Shown one piece after another: positions 1 through 11,240 of a stretch of DNA of 64,000 bases. Source of the DNA: Engraulis encrasicolus (taxonomy: Eukaryota; Chordata; Actinopteri; Clupeiformes; Engraulidae); assembly GCF_034702125.1 (NCBI RefSeq), contig NC_085878.1, positions 18,384,557 through 18,448,556 on the forward strand, in the 5' to 3' direction. The notes under the pieces were generated by a model. It ran no database searches and was not told the origin of the DNA. It saw nothing but the letters and a program-made list of their open reading frames with translations. The translations under genes were made by a program, and so were the position numbers. Each line of letters begins with the position of its first letter. Position 1 is the first letter of the stretch.

Positions 1-1093
1 GCAGACTACAGCCAATATATATTTCATGATGTCATGAACCTATACAGTACAATGATTTTAATGACAAAAATATGTCTTATATCACTTATATACACTCAAT
101 CGCAGTAAATCAAGGGAATTCAAAACTTTATGTAATAACTATGGTAATTGTTCCCTCTGCATTTTTAATTCTGAGTGACTCAGCCTCTCTGTGATTGTCT
201 TATACCTGGACACACAAATTGTTCATCAGTACAATTCATTTTGAAATGTTCTTCCTTGTTGTTTTATCTTATTTGGATGTTTATAACATTTCACTGATCC
301 CCGTCCCAACTTATTTGAGACGTGTTGCAGTTATCAAATTAGAAATGAGTAAATATCTCCCCTAAAACAATATTTTTTCTCGGTTTTAACACTTGATATG
401 TTGTCTTTTCACTATTCTCCATCTAAGGAATGTATTGAATGTTTTGAAAATGATGGCATTTTGATTTTATTCTCAGTTTACCAAACGTCCCAACTTCATC
501 GGAGTTGGGGTTTGTAGATACAGAGCTTCATTCAGGTTAGGATAGAGGTTAGGATAGGCCCTACTCTGGTATGATGTAGTATCATGGAAGTCCGCAACAC
601 TGTTAATGCTTGAGAAAGGACGAAGGTCCGAAACGTCCTGCAAATAAATCACTGGGAGCATTAACAGTGTTGCGGACTTCCATCATTTATTTCAGTTAGC
701 CTACTCTATTTTGTCCAGCACCTGTACCACTGATGTGCGCGCATTCTCCACCTTCATGATGTAGTATCATTACAGATGGACAAGCTGACAACACCAAAAT
801 ACATCCAATCGTTATTTATGGACTTGAGCTGCGTCATCGTCACGAGGTGATAACGTTGGCATAAACTCTCGGCAAAGATGAGGCTAGTGCAAGGGGTTTC
901 ACACATTAAAATAAGCCGCCTGGCGGTCTTAAGACAAGGAAGTACGTAGAACAGCCATTTTGGAATTGTGTGCTGGGAACTACTAGGACTACTTTCATTT
1001 TGAGACCTGACATTTTTTGGTGAGCTCTGTTTTTCGACCTTCAGCAACTTCAGTCATAGTTTCAAAAAGGGACTGAACAGCTGAAGCACTTTA
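1..1093. other. Gene-free stretch with one hairpin
   Basis: I see no exon here. The one clear structure is a perfect 27-bp inverted repeat, arms 584-610 and 657-683, around a 46-bp loop that reads GGACGAAGGTCCGAAACGTCC-like; this looks like a small palindromic repeat. The C-terminal exons expected for the wdr76-like gene that starts to the right were looked for in this stretch and not found. Confidence 0.5.
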
Positions 1094-1134
1094 AGGCGGG
1101 CATACACTGTGCGATATTTTCATTCATGGGTATC

Positions 1135-1377
1135 AGGGCCTCCGCACATAGGCTCCGACAAAGTGCTGAGCACTGCTCCGCAAAAGTTAGATTCCATTGT
1201 TTTCAATAAAACCCCGCACACTGGCGGCGATGTCCACTGACATTTGCGGATGCCGGCAAGCGATTACAGACAAGCTCTATTTTGTCGGCGCCACCCATTG
1301 ACTATCAATGTTATGTTCGCGTGAAACTGGGTTTGGGGGTCAGAAAGTGCTGTCGGAGCCAATGTGCGGAGGCCCCT
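1135..1377. repeat. Inverted-repeat element inside the Harbinger-type MITE
   Basis: The left arm begins AGGGCCTCCGCACATAGGC at 1135 and its complement ends at 1377 (GTGCGGAGGCCCCT). The arms also share a GTCGGAGCC / GGCTCCGAC word and the AAAGTGCTG region. This looks like a small MITE nested in the larger one; target duplication is not clear. Confidence 0.5.
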
Positions 1378-1407
1378 CACTTCCAACAATCTGTGGGAAC
1401 TATCATT

Positions 1408-1482
1408 TCCAACAATTTTAACTGTATTAAGCCCCAAAATAGACCCACTATTTTGGGGCTTAATACAGTTAAAATTGTTGGA
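1408..1482. repeat. Perfect 35-bp inverted repeat (hairpin)
   Basis: Arms 1408-1442 and 1448-1482 are exactly complementary over 35 bases with a 5-base loop (ACCCA). The arm carries the word CCCCAAAATAG. Perfect identity suggests a young or gene-converted palindrome; transcripts across it would form a long stem. Confidence 0.75.
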
Positions 1483-1531
1483 CGGGGGTTTTAAATTGCT
1501 TTAACACAATTTAAAAGTGGTACTATGTAGA

Positions 1532-1595
1532 TAAGCTAGTGAAAGTCAATGGATCAGTGTAGCATGTGTGATCCATTGACTCTCACTATAGCTTA
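1532..1595. repeat. Near-perfect inverted repeat
   Basis: Arms 1532-1556 and 1569-1595 pair over about 25 bases with a small insertion and one mismatch (TCAATGGATCA against TGATCCATTGA at the core), separated by a 12-base loop. Confidence 0.6.
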
Positions 1596-2150
1596 GATAT
1601 TTATTCCCTCCTTAAAACAAGACGCCTAACATGGAAAAATAAGACACTTTACCACCTTTATAAACCCAGGGCAACGATTTTAATTATATTCAGTCCCAAA
1701 ATACTGGCATACCCCTTTAAGCTCCTGCTCACACTGTGCTCACGCTGTATCCCCTTTAAGCTCCTGTCCTCACACTGTGCTTTCTGGAACTGTAGATGAC
1801 AAAAACCGGGAAAGGAAACGCACACCTGATGTGAAATGAGGAGGCGCTCAAGAGCGGATCGCGCCGCCCTGTCAATTTTTGCATGTGTACTGTCAAATCG
1901 GGTGGTAGCACTGCTTCAACTGTGCGATTTACTCACGAGGCTTGCGACCCTACGATTGCACAATCGTGAGGTGAAATTGGTTGTCGTTGCCCCATATAAG
2001 TTACACTACACGATGCGAGACTCATGATTGACCTCCGATTGAGCAAGAAATCGGCCCAATTCTGGAAAAGTCGTGCGACTGACAAATCATGGCAAAATCG
2101 GGGCTAAAGTCCACAGTGTAAGCCCGCCTTTAGCATTGCACTACCTAGAG

Positions 2151-2479
2151 CAGGGGTGCTCAACTAGAAACTGAAAAGGTCCACTCGCCAAATTTCGTAT
2201 GTTTCCAGGGTCCAAAAAAGTCGCTACAGACCGATGCAGAAAATAGCCTCACTCGCTGGCCGCACTGGCCTCTTGCTCACTCACACACTGAGTTGTCATA
2301 GTGATGATACTTTTATTTGTCATAAGACTGGCTTCGCAGAAATACACCTATAGATGGCATGGCAGCGAAATCTCATGTATAAGTTATACATATTAAATAC
2401 AGATGGATTTTGTCTTGGTCCGGATGACATTGCGTTTGGGTCCGCATCCGGACCTGGGTCCGCCAGTTGAGCACCCCTG
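2151..2479. mobile_element. hAT-type MITE, 329 bp, with 8-bp target duplication
   Basis: Terminal inverted repeats are exact over 15 bases (CAGGGGTGCTCAACT at 2151; its complement ends at 2479). The 8-base direct repeat ACCTAGAG flanks the element at 2143-2150 and 2480-2487. An 8-bp duplication with CAGGGG...CCCCTG ends is characteristic of the hAT superfamily. No transposase is encoded. It lies just 3' of the last visible exon of the wdr76-like gene. Confidence 0.85.
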
Positions 2480-2656
2480 ACCTAGAGGAAGAGATGCTGA
2501 GTGCTCTTCTTTGTTGAATAAGTAAACTCAAATATGCTGGTGTTCTTGAAGTTAAAAGACAAAGTCCATTCTTCAAAACTTGGTGCCATTATCAGGCTAC
2601 TCTTGCATAAAGACTAGCACACACACTTAATTTGAAACTAACAAAGGAGACCAAAC

Positions 2657-5600
2657 CTCATCAAAAGTGGCGCATTCCACATCTCCAGCCCGTACAGTCT
2701 CGTCAGCACTGGTAGTGATGAGGGTCGACGGTTGCGAGTTTGAAAACTTCATGGAGGTGATCTGTCTGGTGTGTGGTCTGAAGATCAGAACTCCATTGTC
2801 CCCCCAGCTAGCCTCCTGGAAACAAACAGCCCAATGCAAAACAAGGAAACATACTTTAGTGACCTAAGGGTTTGTCTAGCTTTTAGATCAGTGGTTCTCA
2901 ACCTTTTTTGAACAAATGCCCCTTTCACCTCATCAAAACATGGCAACACCCCCTTGACCTCATCATAAACCTGCCAAGTATTAAAACATTAAGTAGACAA
3001 ATGCCCATAGGGAGGATCTGAGGACTGTGTACATAATGTAAGGTCCTTGTGTACCTTACCGGATTCCAGATGCCCACTTTGCCCCAGAAGTCCCCAGCGG
3101 CCATTAGCAGACTGCCGTCACAGGGATGGAAAGCCGCTGAGAAGATAATTTGCTGCACCACCTTCGCAACACAATCCTCCTGTATGCCCATCTTCTGAAG
3201 GCCCTCCTTGTAACTGACACAGACACACCAAATTAGTCAGGTTGACTAAAAATGTCACTGTTGCCATCTCATGCCATGTCAGCTTGACGGCAGCATTGTA
3301 GGACATCATAGTGTTTGTGCATATGTCTTTCGTAAAGGTTTTTACATAGTTTGTCTACCTACCTCTCCAAGTCCATTTTCTTTCCTTTCCATTTTCTGTC
3401 TTGCTTGACAGGTTCCTGGATAGAAAAAGGTCTCGGTCAGGCAACATTAAGACAACAATCCATGTTTGGACAAAAGACATTTTCTCAAAATGCTGGATAA
3501 ATCACAAAGATAAATTGCTACTGTAAGGAAGGGAGCCAAACACACCTCAGTCCACAGACGGACCAACTCCTCAGGAAGTGAACTCCCATCTTTCAGGTTC
3601 AAAGGGCACATTGGGACAGGCCCCTCCAGGATGAGCTCTTCCTACAAACACATATGCAACCATCTGTGCAAACATGATCAACATTTTGGCCATTTCAAAA
3701 CAGCCATATCCATCTGGAAGACTTCAAAATAGTTAATAGACTTTTCAGAGTTTCGTGACCAATTTTCCCAGAGGAAAGCACATTTGCCAAATAACTATGC
3801 ACAACTGATATAGGGTGTTGAGGTCCTTTGATCACACCTTCTCTTTTTATACAATTGTGCATGACCTGGAATGCTTAGATCAAATAGGTATTCAGATTCA
3901 CACATATAGGTGTTGGAAAATGATGAAATGGTCAAAAACTCATTTGCATAATAATTCTGCACACCCTGTAGAGACTTGGGCTGAAGGGCCCCCGTTGACT
4001 CTTGGGGCCCTTGGACTGGCCCCGGTAGGCCCGTGCAGTTATCCATCGTTAGCAAGTAGTCCCAGGGGTATGTTGAGTTGATCATATATCCTGACAGTGT
4101 TATGTTAAGGTACCACGGTGTCTTACACATGAATCTAGTAATTTCCGAAGAACCTGTGACCTTTTGAATGTGGTAACTTCTTAAAGTACTGTAGATGACA
4201 GTGAATTCAGCTGTTAAAGTTTCTCTTGCCCATTGAAAAGACATGCAGTTAGCCCTATTGAAGACAAAATCTTAGCTTTTAGATATGGAATAAAATGATG
4301 TTAGAAGCACTGGGTTGCTTCTTAAACACACAAGAGGAAAATTGCACATTCTGGTAAAAAAAAGGTCACTTAATGGTGATTTTGTCAAATTCTATCTGAG
4401 AGACATGCGTCTCTGGGATTGAGATCCAGTCACATACTATATTCGAAGGTCTCAATGTTAAGGTACATTATGCATGATTTTGCAAGGGATGGTGTTTAGC
4501 AAAAAGTCATGGAATACATGACAGACATCCAATCCAATCATACCAATACGTGATCACCATCTCGGTGCAAGATCAACAAATTTGAAGTTATGGAAAGGCC
4601 AACAGTCACACACCTCAGATTCTGGAACGTCCACGTCTATGTTCTGCAGACGCAGTGACTTCCTAGGAGGAAGGGCCTCCCTTACCACCTTTTTCCTAGA
4701 AAGGTGAGCAAAATATCCAGCTCTATACTTAACAAGCACCACAGAAGATTTAACAAAGTCATATCTGACCACTGAACAGTTCAACTCCAGCACCAGAGTT
4801 TAACTTATATCTAAATCCTAGTCGACATCAACCGCAAGACAAATGACTTGAATGTCTTAATTGAATGAACAGTTCTAAATCATATTAGAAAATGACCAAA
4901 AAAATCACAGTGTGTGATGAGGTAATAAGTTATTTCCCTTAAAATAGCATATAGCTTAATAGCTTAAGTATCTAGGTTCTTTGGATAACACTGGCTTGAA
5001 ATTATAGGCTACAAGTTTACAGACTTACCGAGGTACAGACTTTGGTCTCATCATGTCAGCCAGCTGTATGAGAGAGTTTGTAAACGTCATGACAAGCATT
5101 TCAATTCTCAATTTCCAGAAGTAATAATTACTGCACAGAGTAATGTGTCTGTAGGCCTACCTGTGGAAGGTTGAGACCTGAAAGGAAGGCCTTATTCTGG
5201 CGAATGTTCTCAAGCCTCTCCAATTCATACTCAGACAGAGGCGCGTCCTGAAAAATAAAAACGCTCGTATCAGAAAAGCCTGCATTTAGAGATGAGCAAC
5301 GCCCCAAGCTTGCTGGAATGTATTAGTAGAAGTCTTAGGCCAAAACATAAGCATCTTTACATGATATTTGGTTGAGCCAGTATCCCCTTTCATCGCCTTG
5401 CACTGTAAAACAGAAAGACTTCAATGACGACTGCATAACATTGTGACATCTTCCCATAGTAATGATATGGAGTGATGGATGTACACCCAGGTGAAAAAGT
5501 GGTTCAATTTAGTACAATAAAAGCACGACTGAAGTGTACTTAGCATGTTAAAAGCGCACTCACACTTTTTGTGCTAAGAAAAAGTATGTTTACAATATGC

Positions 5601-7105
5601 TTATTTAAAGTGTACTTAAAATTAGATGTAATTAAGTTGCTCTCAAAGAAAGTACACTTTGCGAACCATACATAAAGTGCACTTAGAAGATGTTTGGCTA
5701 AAGTGTATTTAGAGGAATATACTAATAGTGTTCTAATAGTGAACTTACTAAAAGTGTATTTTTAATAACATATTGCAATTGCACTTTTTTTAAGTGCACT
5801 TTGATTATACTTCACCCAAGTGACTTCGAAGTGTGATTTTCTATAGTGCACTTTAAAGTAAATCACTTTAACATATTGGAAGTATACTTTTTCTAAGTGC
5901 ACCATGATTGTGCTTCATCCAAATATATTCAAAGTGTGCTTACACAAAGTGCATTTACCCATCATGCATCATCATGCATGTACCATCATGCAATGCACTT
6001 CTTGGAGCTAAATTTCTCAAACAGAAATCCATTTACCTCTAAGGAATATCTTTGGTTTGCATGAAAATATTACTCATTGTTATATTCTGCATTTATTGTA
6101 GGAGTTTTAACATTTTAAAGTGGTACACAAAAAATGGCCATGTTCCCACCGTCATTATGATGGTCACGTATATGTTCTGGTATATATAGACTCACACTTC
6201 CCATGATATCATGGTGAGAGGTAAGTTGGAACTAGTTGTTCAAACAAAGAATCAAGGGTCACCATTGGTGATCAATTCAAATGATCAACTACAGGGAGGT
6301 GGAACAAAAATGAAATAAAGTGAAATGTGTATCTGAAATCTCTGTAACAATGCAATGATTGTAAATGTCAGTCGTGTTAGGCATGTATACTATATCACTA
6401 CTGTGACATGTGGCTATGTGTAATGTACAAGCTCTGAGAACCAGCATGGATTGTAGTATTACATGTATATTATTCGTTGTACTTGGGAGTGTACTGTAAA
6501 TATACTTCAAGCATACCTGTTATATATTTACAATACTTAATATGATATACTTTTTACATACTTAAAATGTTCCAATGTAGTCCAAAGAAGCATGAAGTTA
6601 ATATACTTTTATTGTACTTCTAGTAACAATAAAATGTTATAGAAGTGTACTCGAGCACACTATTAATGCCATACGAATGCATGAAAAGCGTGTTTGGAGC
6701 ATACTTTCAAAAGTATGCTTGTAGTGCACTTAAAGTTGTCCAAAAGCGGTGCCAATTTAGCATCCTCAGTGTGCTGCAAGTGTGCTGAAGTACTGCTTTA
6801 GTAGTGCTTCAGCGCACTAATAGTGCAATGAAGCGCACTTTAAATCGCCGAAAATAGTACACTTTGTACTAAGTACGGTCAAAAAAAGTACACTTTAAGT
6901 ATATGGGTTTTTCACCTGGGCAGGTGGCATTTTATCCCACCAAGTGAGTCAGAGGAGCCTACAGTACCTTTCTCTTTGGCTTACAAACGTCAACAGAGAG
7001 GTGTATACGCTGCTGAATCCTTCTAGCTGAACGTTGGACAACATCATTGGTGGATGCTGTGTCCACTTGCGTTTGACGGTGGTGGCCTGGAGACGGTGGT
7101 ACCAT
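2657..7105 (-). CDS. wdr76-like: Partial, diverged second copy of wdr76 (N-terminal and first WD exons)
   Basis: Nine exons, 5' to 3': 7105-6968, 5402-5361, 5247-5161, 5063-5029, 4695-4614, 3641-3546, 3415-3363, 3213-3060, 2815-2657. Each has GT-AG borders and matches one exon of the complete wdr76 at 12.9-19.3 kb in order. Shared motifs include an SEYELERLE block, PPRK.LRLQN, LEGPVPMCPLN and the WD segment AAFHP...LLMAAGDFWGKVGIWN. Every exon differs from its partner by 0, -3, -6, -15, -33, -36 or +12 bases, all multiples of three, so 282 codons stay open although the protein is clearly diverged. The ATG at 7105 matches the MAPPS start of exon 2 in the full copy. The matching C-terminal exons are absent from 1-2650, so the gene is either truncated or continues beyond the window edge. 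It may be expressed; a decaying duplicate is the alternative. Confidence 0.75.
2888..2960. repeat. Fragment of a hAT-like repeat end
   Basis: The segment starts with CAGTGGTTCTCAACCTTTTT, a common end of hAT-derived repeats in fish, and runs into GCAACACCCCC-type sequence. No matching right end is visible, so it is a one-ended relic in a wdr76-like intron. Confidence 0.4.
5486..6920. mobile_element. 1.4-kb non-autonomous DNA transposon in wdr76-like intron
   Basis: The termini are inverted copies of CCCAGGTGAAAAA (5486-5498 and 6908-6920). The subterminal DNA on both sides is full of variants of AAGTGCACTT and AAGTGTACTT, a repeated 10-bp palindrome-like word. No transposase frame is seen. 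It fills most of the intron between the first two visible coding exons of the wdr76-like gene. The target duplication is not clear, so the superfamily is left open. Confidence 0.65.
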
Positions 7106-7290
7106 CTTAAACAAAAACGAATGTCTAGATGACGACTTAAAACATTGCAAAACTTGCATTTTGATTTTAGAAGGCATACTCTGTCACTTCCATCACTCGT
7201 GTCGCTCTCTATGAACACAGTCCAGCAATTCTGTATCGCTTAGGTCGCCTCTGGTGTGTTGCATTCACGGGCTTCCTGTAGAATTGGGCC

Positions 7291-7410
7291 CAGGGCCGGA
7301 TTAATGTTCAGTCTAGATATGGCTGCAGCCTAGGGGCCCTCACCTGACAGGGCCCCCCAATTGGCTACAAGTGAAAAATAGCAGAATTGTGATAGGATGT
7401 GACATTGAAG
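7291..7410 (+). repeat. Truncated CAGGGCCGGATTAA-type hAT MITE
   Basis: It starts CAGGGCCGGATTAA and continues through TAGATATGGCTGCAGCCTAGGGGCC-like sequence, closely matching the elements at 20,294-20,560 and 23,782-24,060. The right inverted end is missing. Confidence 0.55.
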
Positions 7411-8307
7411 AATTCATTGTTCATGTTATCTAAGAAGGCGATCTGGGAAGGATGTCCACAAGGTTGGGGAGTGTATTTGTATGAATTTTAGTCCATTCTT
7501 CCAAAAGCACATTGGTGAGGTCAGATATTGGTTGAGAGGGCCTGGCTCTGTTTCTCTGTTTTAATTCATTCATCCCAGTTCTGTGTGTTCAGGATATGAC
7601 TGAAGGTCAGTCAGTTCATCAATAGCCTACCATAAAACTACTCTGGCAATGCATCCATGTCTTCAGCCTATGGACCTTGCTTTGTGCACTGGCATGAAGA
7701 GGAAGGGAGCGTACCTATGTTCCCCGGGTCATGTTTCCCTGTCTTTGTATGGGACCGGGAAACTTTTTCTTTAAAAAAAAAAAAAAAGGGTTCTAAGTTC
7801 AGCACATTGCGTGTTTTCGAGTTTTAAATGTGTGCCCTTCCCAAAACCATCCCTAAACCTAACCCGTCAGAGGTTTTGTTGTTCATTTTGGTGTCCTGCG
7901 GCATCCTGGCCTACACTCTTCAAACATGAGGACTGCCTCCCATATGAGTCGAAACTGTAATAGCTGGAAAAGGTGGACCGATAACATGTTGAACCCTATG
8001 GGTTAGGAATGAAATGTCAGTTAAAAAATAATACAGTAGGCCTAGTGAAGGCAACTTTGAATACTTTTGGGAATGTAGGCTACACTTAAAATAACACCAT
8101 AAACTTCAAATCCCACATGCTGTCTGACTGAATAACCGCCTTCTATTAGACTATGACTTAAAAAGAGCATAGGCCTACTAACATACAGCGTGTCTACTTC
8201 AAAACATGGCGATATTTAGTAGCACGTGATGTTACAGGTTGGGCTGAGTGGCGGCTGTTCTAAAGAGACGCTCGGGCTGTGACTACCAAGTTATCATCTG
8301 GCATTTC

Positions 8308-8538
8308 TTACCTTTCTCCTGTTGCCCTTATAAAACTTTGTAACCCGCGTAAACAAAAAAGGGTTTTGCGGCTCTCTTTCTGGTCGAACACCGTACAAAG
8401 TCGGACGTAGGTAGCACACCTCAGTGACAAGGCAATTAACGTTCCTTCCAAGAAAATGCACAAAAAACCCACACTGGTTCCAAGCACAGCCAACGCGGGT
8501 AACTTATCCATCACATCGCGGCTTTGAGGCAGCATCAC
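8308..8538 (-). CDS. Possible first exon of an unidentified membrane protein
   Basis: The minus-strand frame of 76 codons contains a hydrophobic stretch (LAVLGTSVGFLCIFLEGTLI) and ends at a good splice donor, AAAG|GTAAGA, near 8310. I do not recognise the protein. Joining the donor to the ATG exon of the wdr76-like gene at 7105 does not preserve that gene's frame, so it is not simply its missing exon. It could be a 5' untranslated exon of the wdr76-like gene, a small unrelated gene, or chance. Low confidence. Confidence 0.2.
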   Translation of the reverse strand: MMLPQSRDVMDKLPALAVLGTSVGFLCIFLEGTLIALSLRCATYVRLCTVFDQKESRKTLFCLRGLQSFIRATGER

Positions 8539-8566
8539 ATTTTAACACTCAGATTGACTTTTTAAA

Positions 8567-8612
8567 TTTGTATTATTATTATTATTATTATTATTCTAAT
8601 ATATATATATAT
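8567..8612. repeat. (ATT)n and (AT)n microsatellite
   Basis: About eight copies of ATT are followed by a short AT run. Simple-sequence DNA with no other content. Confidence 0.8.
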
Positions 8613-8774
8613 TCCCCCCACCCACCCCACCGCCTGACACACCTCGCTCCTATCAAATGATAATTTGAAGTGTGGGTGGGCAAAGTTGTGAGACAGGAAG
8701 TCAGGCATGAAACATGCCACCAATTGGCAAAATTATTAACATGTTTAAATTGAATAACTTCATATCAAAATAAC

Positions 8775-11048
8775 AATTGCCCTATTATGCTATTTAGAAT
8801 AACTTTCATTGTTAATATTTTGCTTTACTGTGGTTAGTGGAGTTAATTTTGAATGATCACTTGTTTTCATGTCCATTATTTTTTATCATTGTGTACATGC
8901 ACCCTACGCCGCCTGTTTGAAACGCGTGGAAGTGCAGAATGTTAGACCGTCAACATTCTGAAATCTCGACGCAGCATGGAGCGTTTCATCAAGCATTCTA
9001 TTACTAATATTACGTCAGCAGCACAGCTGTTTTTGACCTGGAATCCAACCCTGTAGCCTATGTCTAAAGTTGACAGCCAAATAGTTCACCCAATGTCCAC
9101 AATTAATCTGAAAAGGACGCATCATAAGTCCCACGTTATGTTATTTGTGCGCCTTGCTGTGTCATTTGCTGAAACCCAGTCCCTATCCAATGCGAGTCTT
9201 CCGTATATGGGCTTCAGTTTGATTTCAAAATCGCTTTGGACAATTAGGCTGCCATTAATCTGAGAAAGGGTTGAAAGTGCTGGGTACAGGCTATTGCTTC
9301 CGATTTGAGGTTTCATGAAATAATACGCATATTGCATATGATGCGTAATAACGCGATTGTGACCATATTAAACAAACTAATAGGCCTAGCCATCTGCGCT
9401 GTCTTGTTTATTTCTGATATCCTGCGCTGAAAAATCTTTATCTTAAACATTATTAACGCAACAGTAGGGGCCTGATTGGTTAACCCGCTGTCTAGCCTTG
9501 ACAGGTGGAAATTTGAAGACACAAAGAATATTCTCGGGGAGGAATCAGATCACCTTTCCTTGTTAACGGCAAGTTAACCTTTACAAAATAGGCTATCCAA
9601 TGAGCTAATAATCTGCAATTGCTGTACACAGTTCAAATGATATTTATTCAGCGAAGTTGTGGACATTTTCTTCGCTCCCGCGGCAGCCCCCATCTGGCTG
9701 TCAAAGACGCAGTCCGAAATTGAAAGAGTGCGCCCATTAAGACAAAGGCACAACTTGTCGGACTCAAACCTATCAATTCAACGTCTGTCAGTGATATCGT
9801 GACACCCTATTTGTGATATGAACTCCGTGTTCAAATGCGTCCTGTGGTCTATTTGCAAGCCAGACTGAATACTGAGCGCACGCGTTGTTGGCTTTTACAA
9901 ATGAGTTCCTGTTTGCTCGTTGTCTGTAGGCCTAATGCACAATGGTGATAGGCTATGCTTCATAAAAATACATTTCAAGGTATTTTCAGGTGCATGGTTT
10001 CATTTTAGTAACTGCATTTCTATTTAGTCCCCGATGGATTGGTTTCAAACTGCGTTGCATTTTAATTACTGAATTGTGGCCTATGCATAGCCTATACTAA
10101 CTGGCTAATCCTTGCCAACATTGCTGATGCAAACGGCTGCTGGTCATGTCGTGTTATACCTATTTGGATTAGCCTACATCAGCGCACGTCTTCTAATTAA
10201 TGTTATGCTTCAAGCGGCAATACAAGTGTAGGGTTTTCACATCTTACCAAACAAAAGTTAGTCTTGCCAACAGCATATGCAAAACGGCCCTGAAGCGAAT
10301 AGAGAGAGAAAGGAGAGATTCGAGTCTTTCACCCACTTGGAAGTGTTTTGGATTCTCAGTGCGCAACTGCGTTAACGCGTTCTGCCTGTTTTCGACCTTC
10401 CTCATTCAACTGTTTCTGACCCGTTAGCCATAGGCCTACCAACCGGTATTTTATCAATGTAAAATGCAGCTTTAATATCACAATGAAACAAAAATATATA
10501 ACTTGGGCCACAGGTGAGTGTAGCCTCCAGTCTAGACCGATGCTGTAGCCTATTTGACGGAGCCGATTTATGAATTGAAAAAAAAAAAAAAACATGCGTA
10601 ATGGAATAAACTTGTGGATGGCGAAATCCTACACTATTCTTGTACACTATTTTTGTACACTGAGTGGTGTATTCACAAATAGGATACATCTCATCACAAT
10701 ACTGTCAAATTCAGATAGGCCTAGGCTATGTGGCTGCGATGAACAAATGCGCATTAGGACTGTCTCTGCAATTAATAAATGGTCTGTGACATCGTCAACA
10801 CTCCATCCCATAAGCAGCAATGTTAGGTACAGCATGACGTAGACCCGTACAGGAAACAAAAGCTATAGAATGTTGAAAACCCAACCACGCGTTCTCTGAC
10901 AGTTGAGAAATAGCGTTCCTGCGGCAGAGAAATTCTCCCCCAAGAGGCCAATTTGTGAAATGCAGCTTTCACCAAGCTTTTACATACAACAGATGCTGTG
11001 TAACCCAATAAATGGGTAGTGGACATGAAAAAGCATAATAGGACCCCT
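8775..11048 (+). mobile_element. TTAA-type transposon family K, copy 1 (uninterrupted)
   Basis: The right end is GCATAATAGGACCCCT followed by TTAA (11049-11052). The left end reads CCCTATTATGCTATTT with a few changed terminal bases. A second copy, in inverse orientation and split into three pieces, occupies 27,988-47,776; there the ends are AGGGGTCCTATTATGC preceded by TTAA and its counterpart ending GGGCCCCT. TTAA target sites occur in piggyBac and Kolobok elements; the AGGGG termini do not decide between them. No convincing transposase is visible, so it is probably non-autonomous. This copy gives the reference for reconstructing copy 2. Confidence 0.7.
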
Positions 11049-11110
11049 TTAAAAAATCTGTGCTGGGGGCGCTGTGGCGCAGCGCGCTAAGCCCCCCCCT
11101 CCACATTTGC

Positions 11111-11240
11111 AAGTCTGTTCAACTTCAGTGTGCAGGGGAGGGGGCAGGTCTGGATGACATCTCCCTCCTCCCCGAAGTATGTTCAACTGCAGTGTGCAGA
11201 GCAGGGGGCAGGTCTGGATGACATCTCCCCCCCCCGCCCC
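11111..11240. repeat. Two tandem 64-bp units, GC-rich
   Basis: Two adjacent copies share TGTTCAACT-CAGTGTGCAG and GGGGCAGGTCTGGATGACAT at a spacing of 64 bases (for example 11141 and 11205). They follow a tRNA-like start (GGCGCTGTGGCGCAGCGCGC) at about 11067, so this may be a rearranged SINE. Confidence 0.55.

Larger units (their letters stand above)
1094..2129. mobile_element. Harbinger-type MITE, 1.04 kb, TTA target duplication
   Basis: The ends are AGGCGGGC and GCCCGCCT, and the inverted match continues inward through the word ACACTGTG. The element is flanked on both sides by TTA (1091-1093 and 2130-2132), the target preference of PIF/Harbinger transposons. No transposase reading frame is present, so it is non-autonomous. 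It has taken in at least three smaller palindromic structures (1135-1377, 1408-1482, 1532-1595). Family assignment rests on the TTA duplication and TIR only. Confidence 0.65.
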
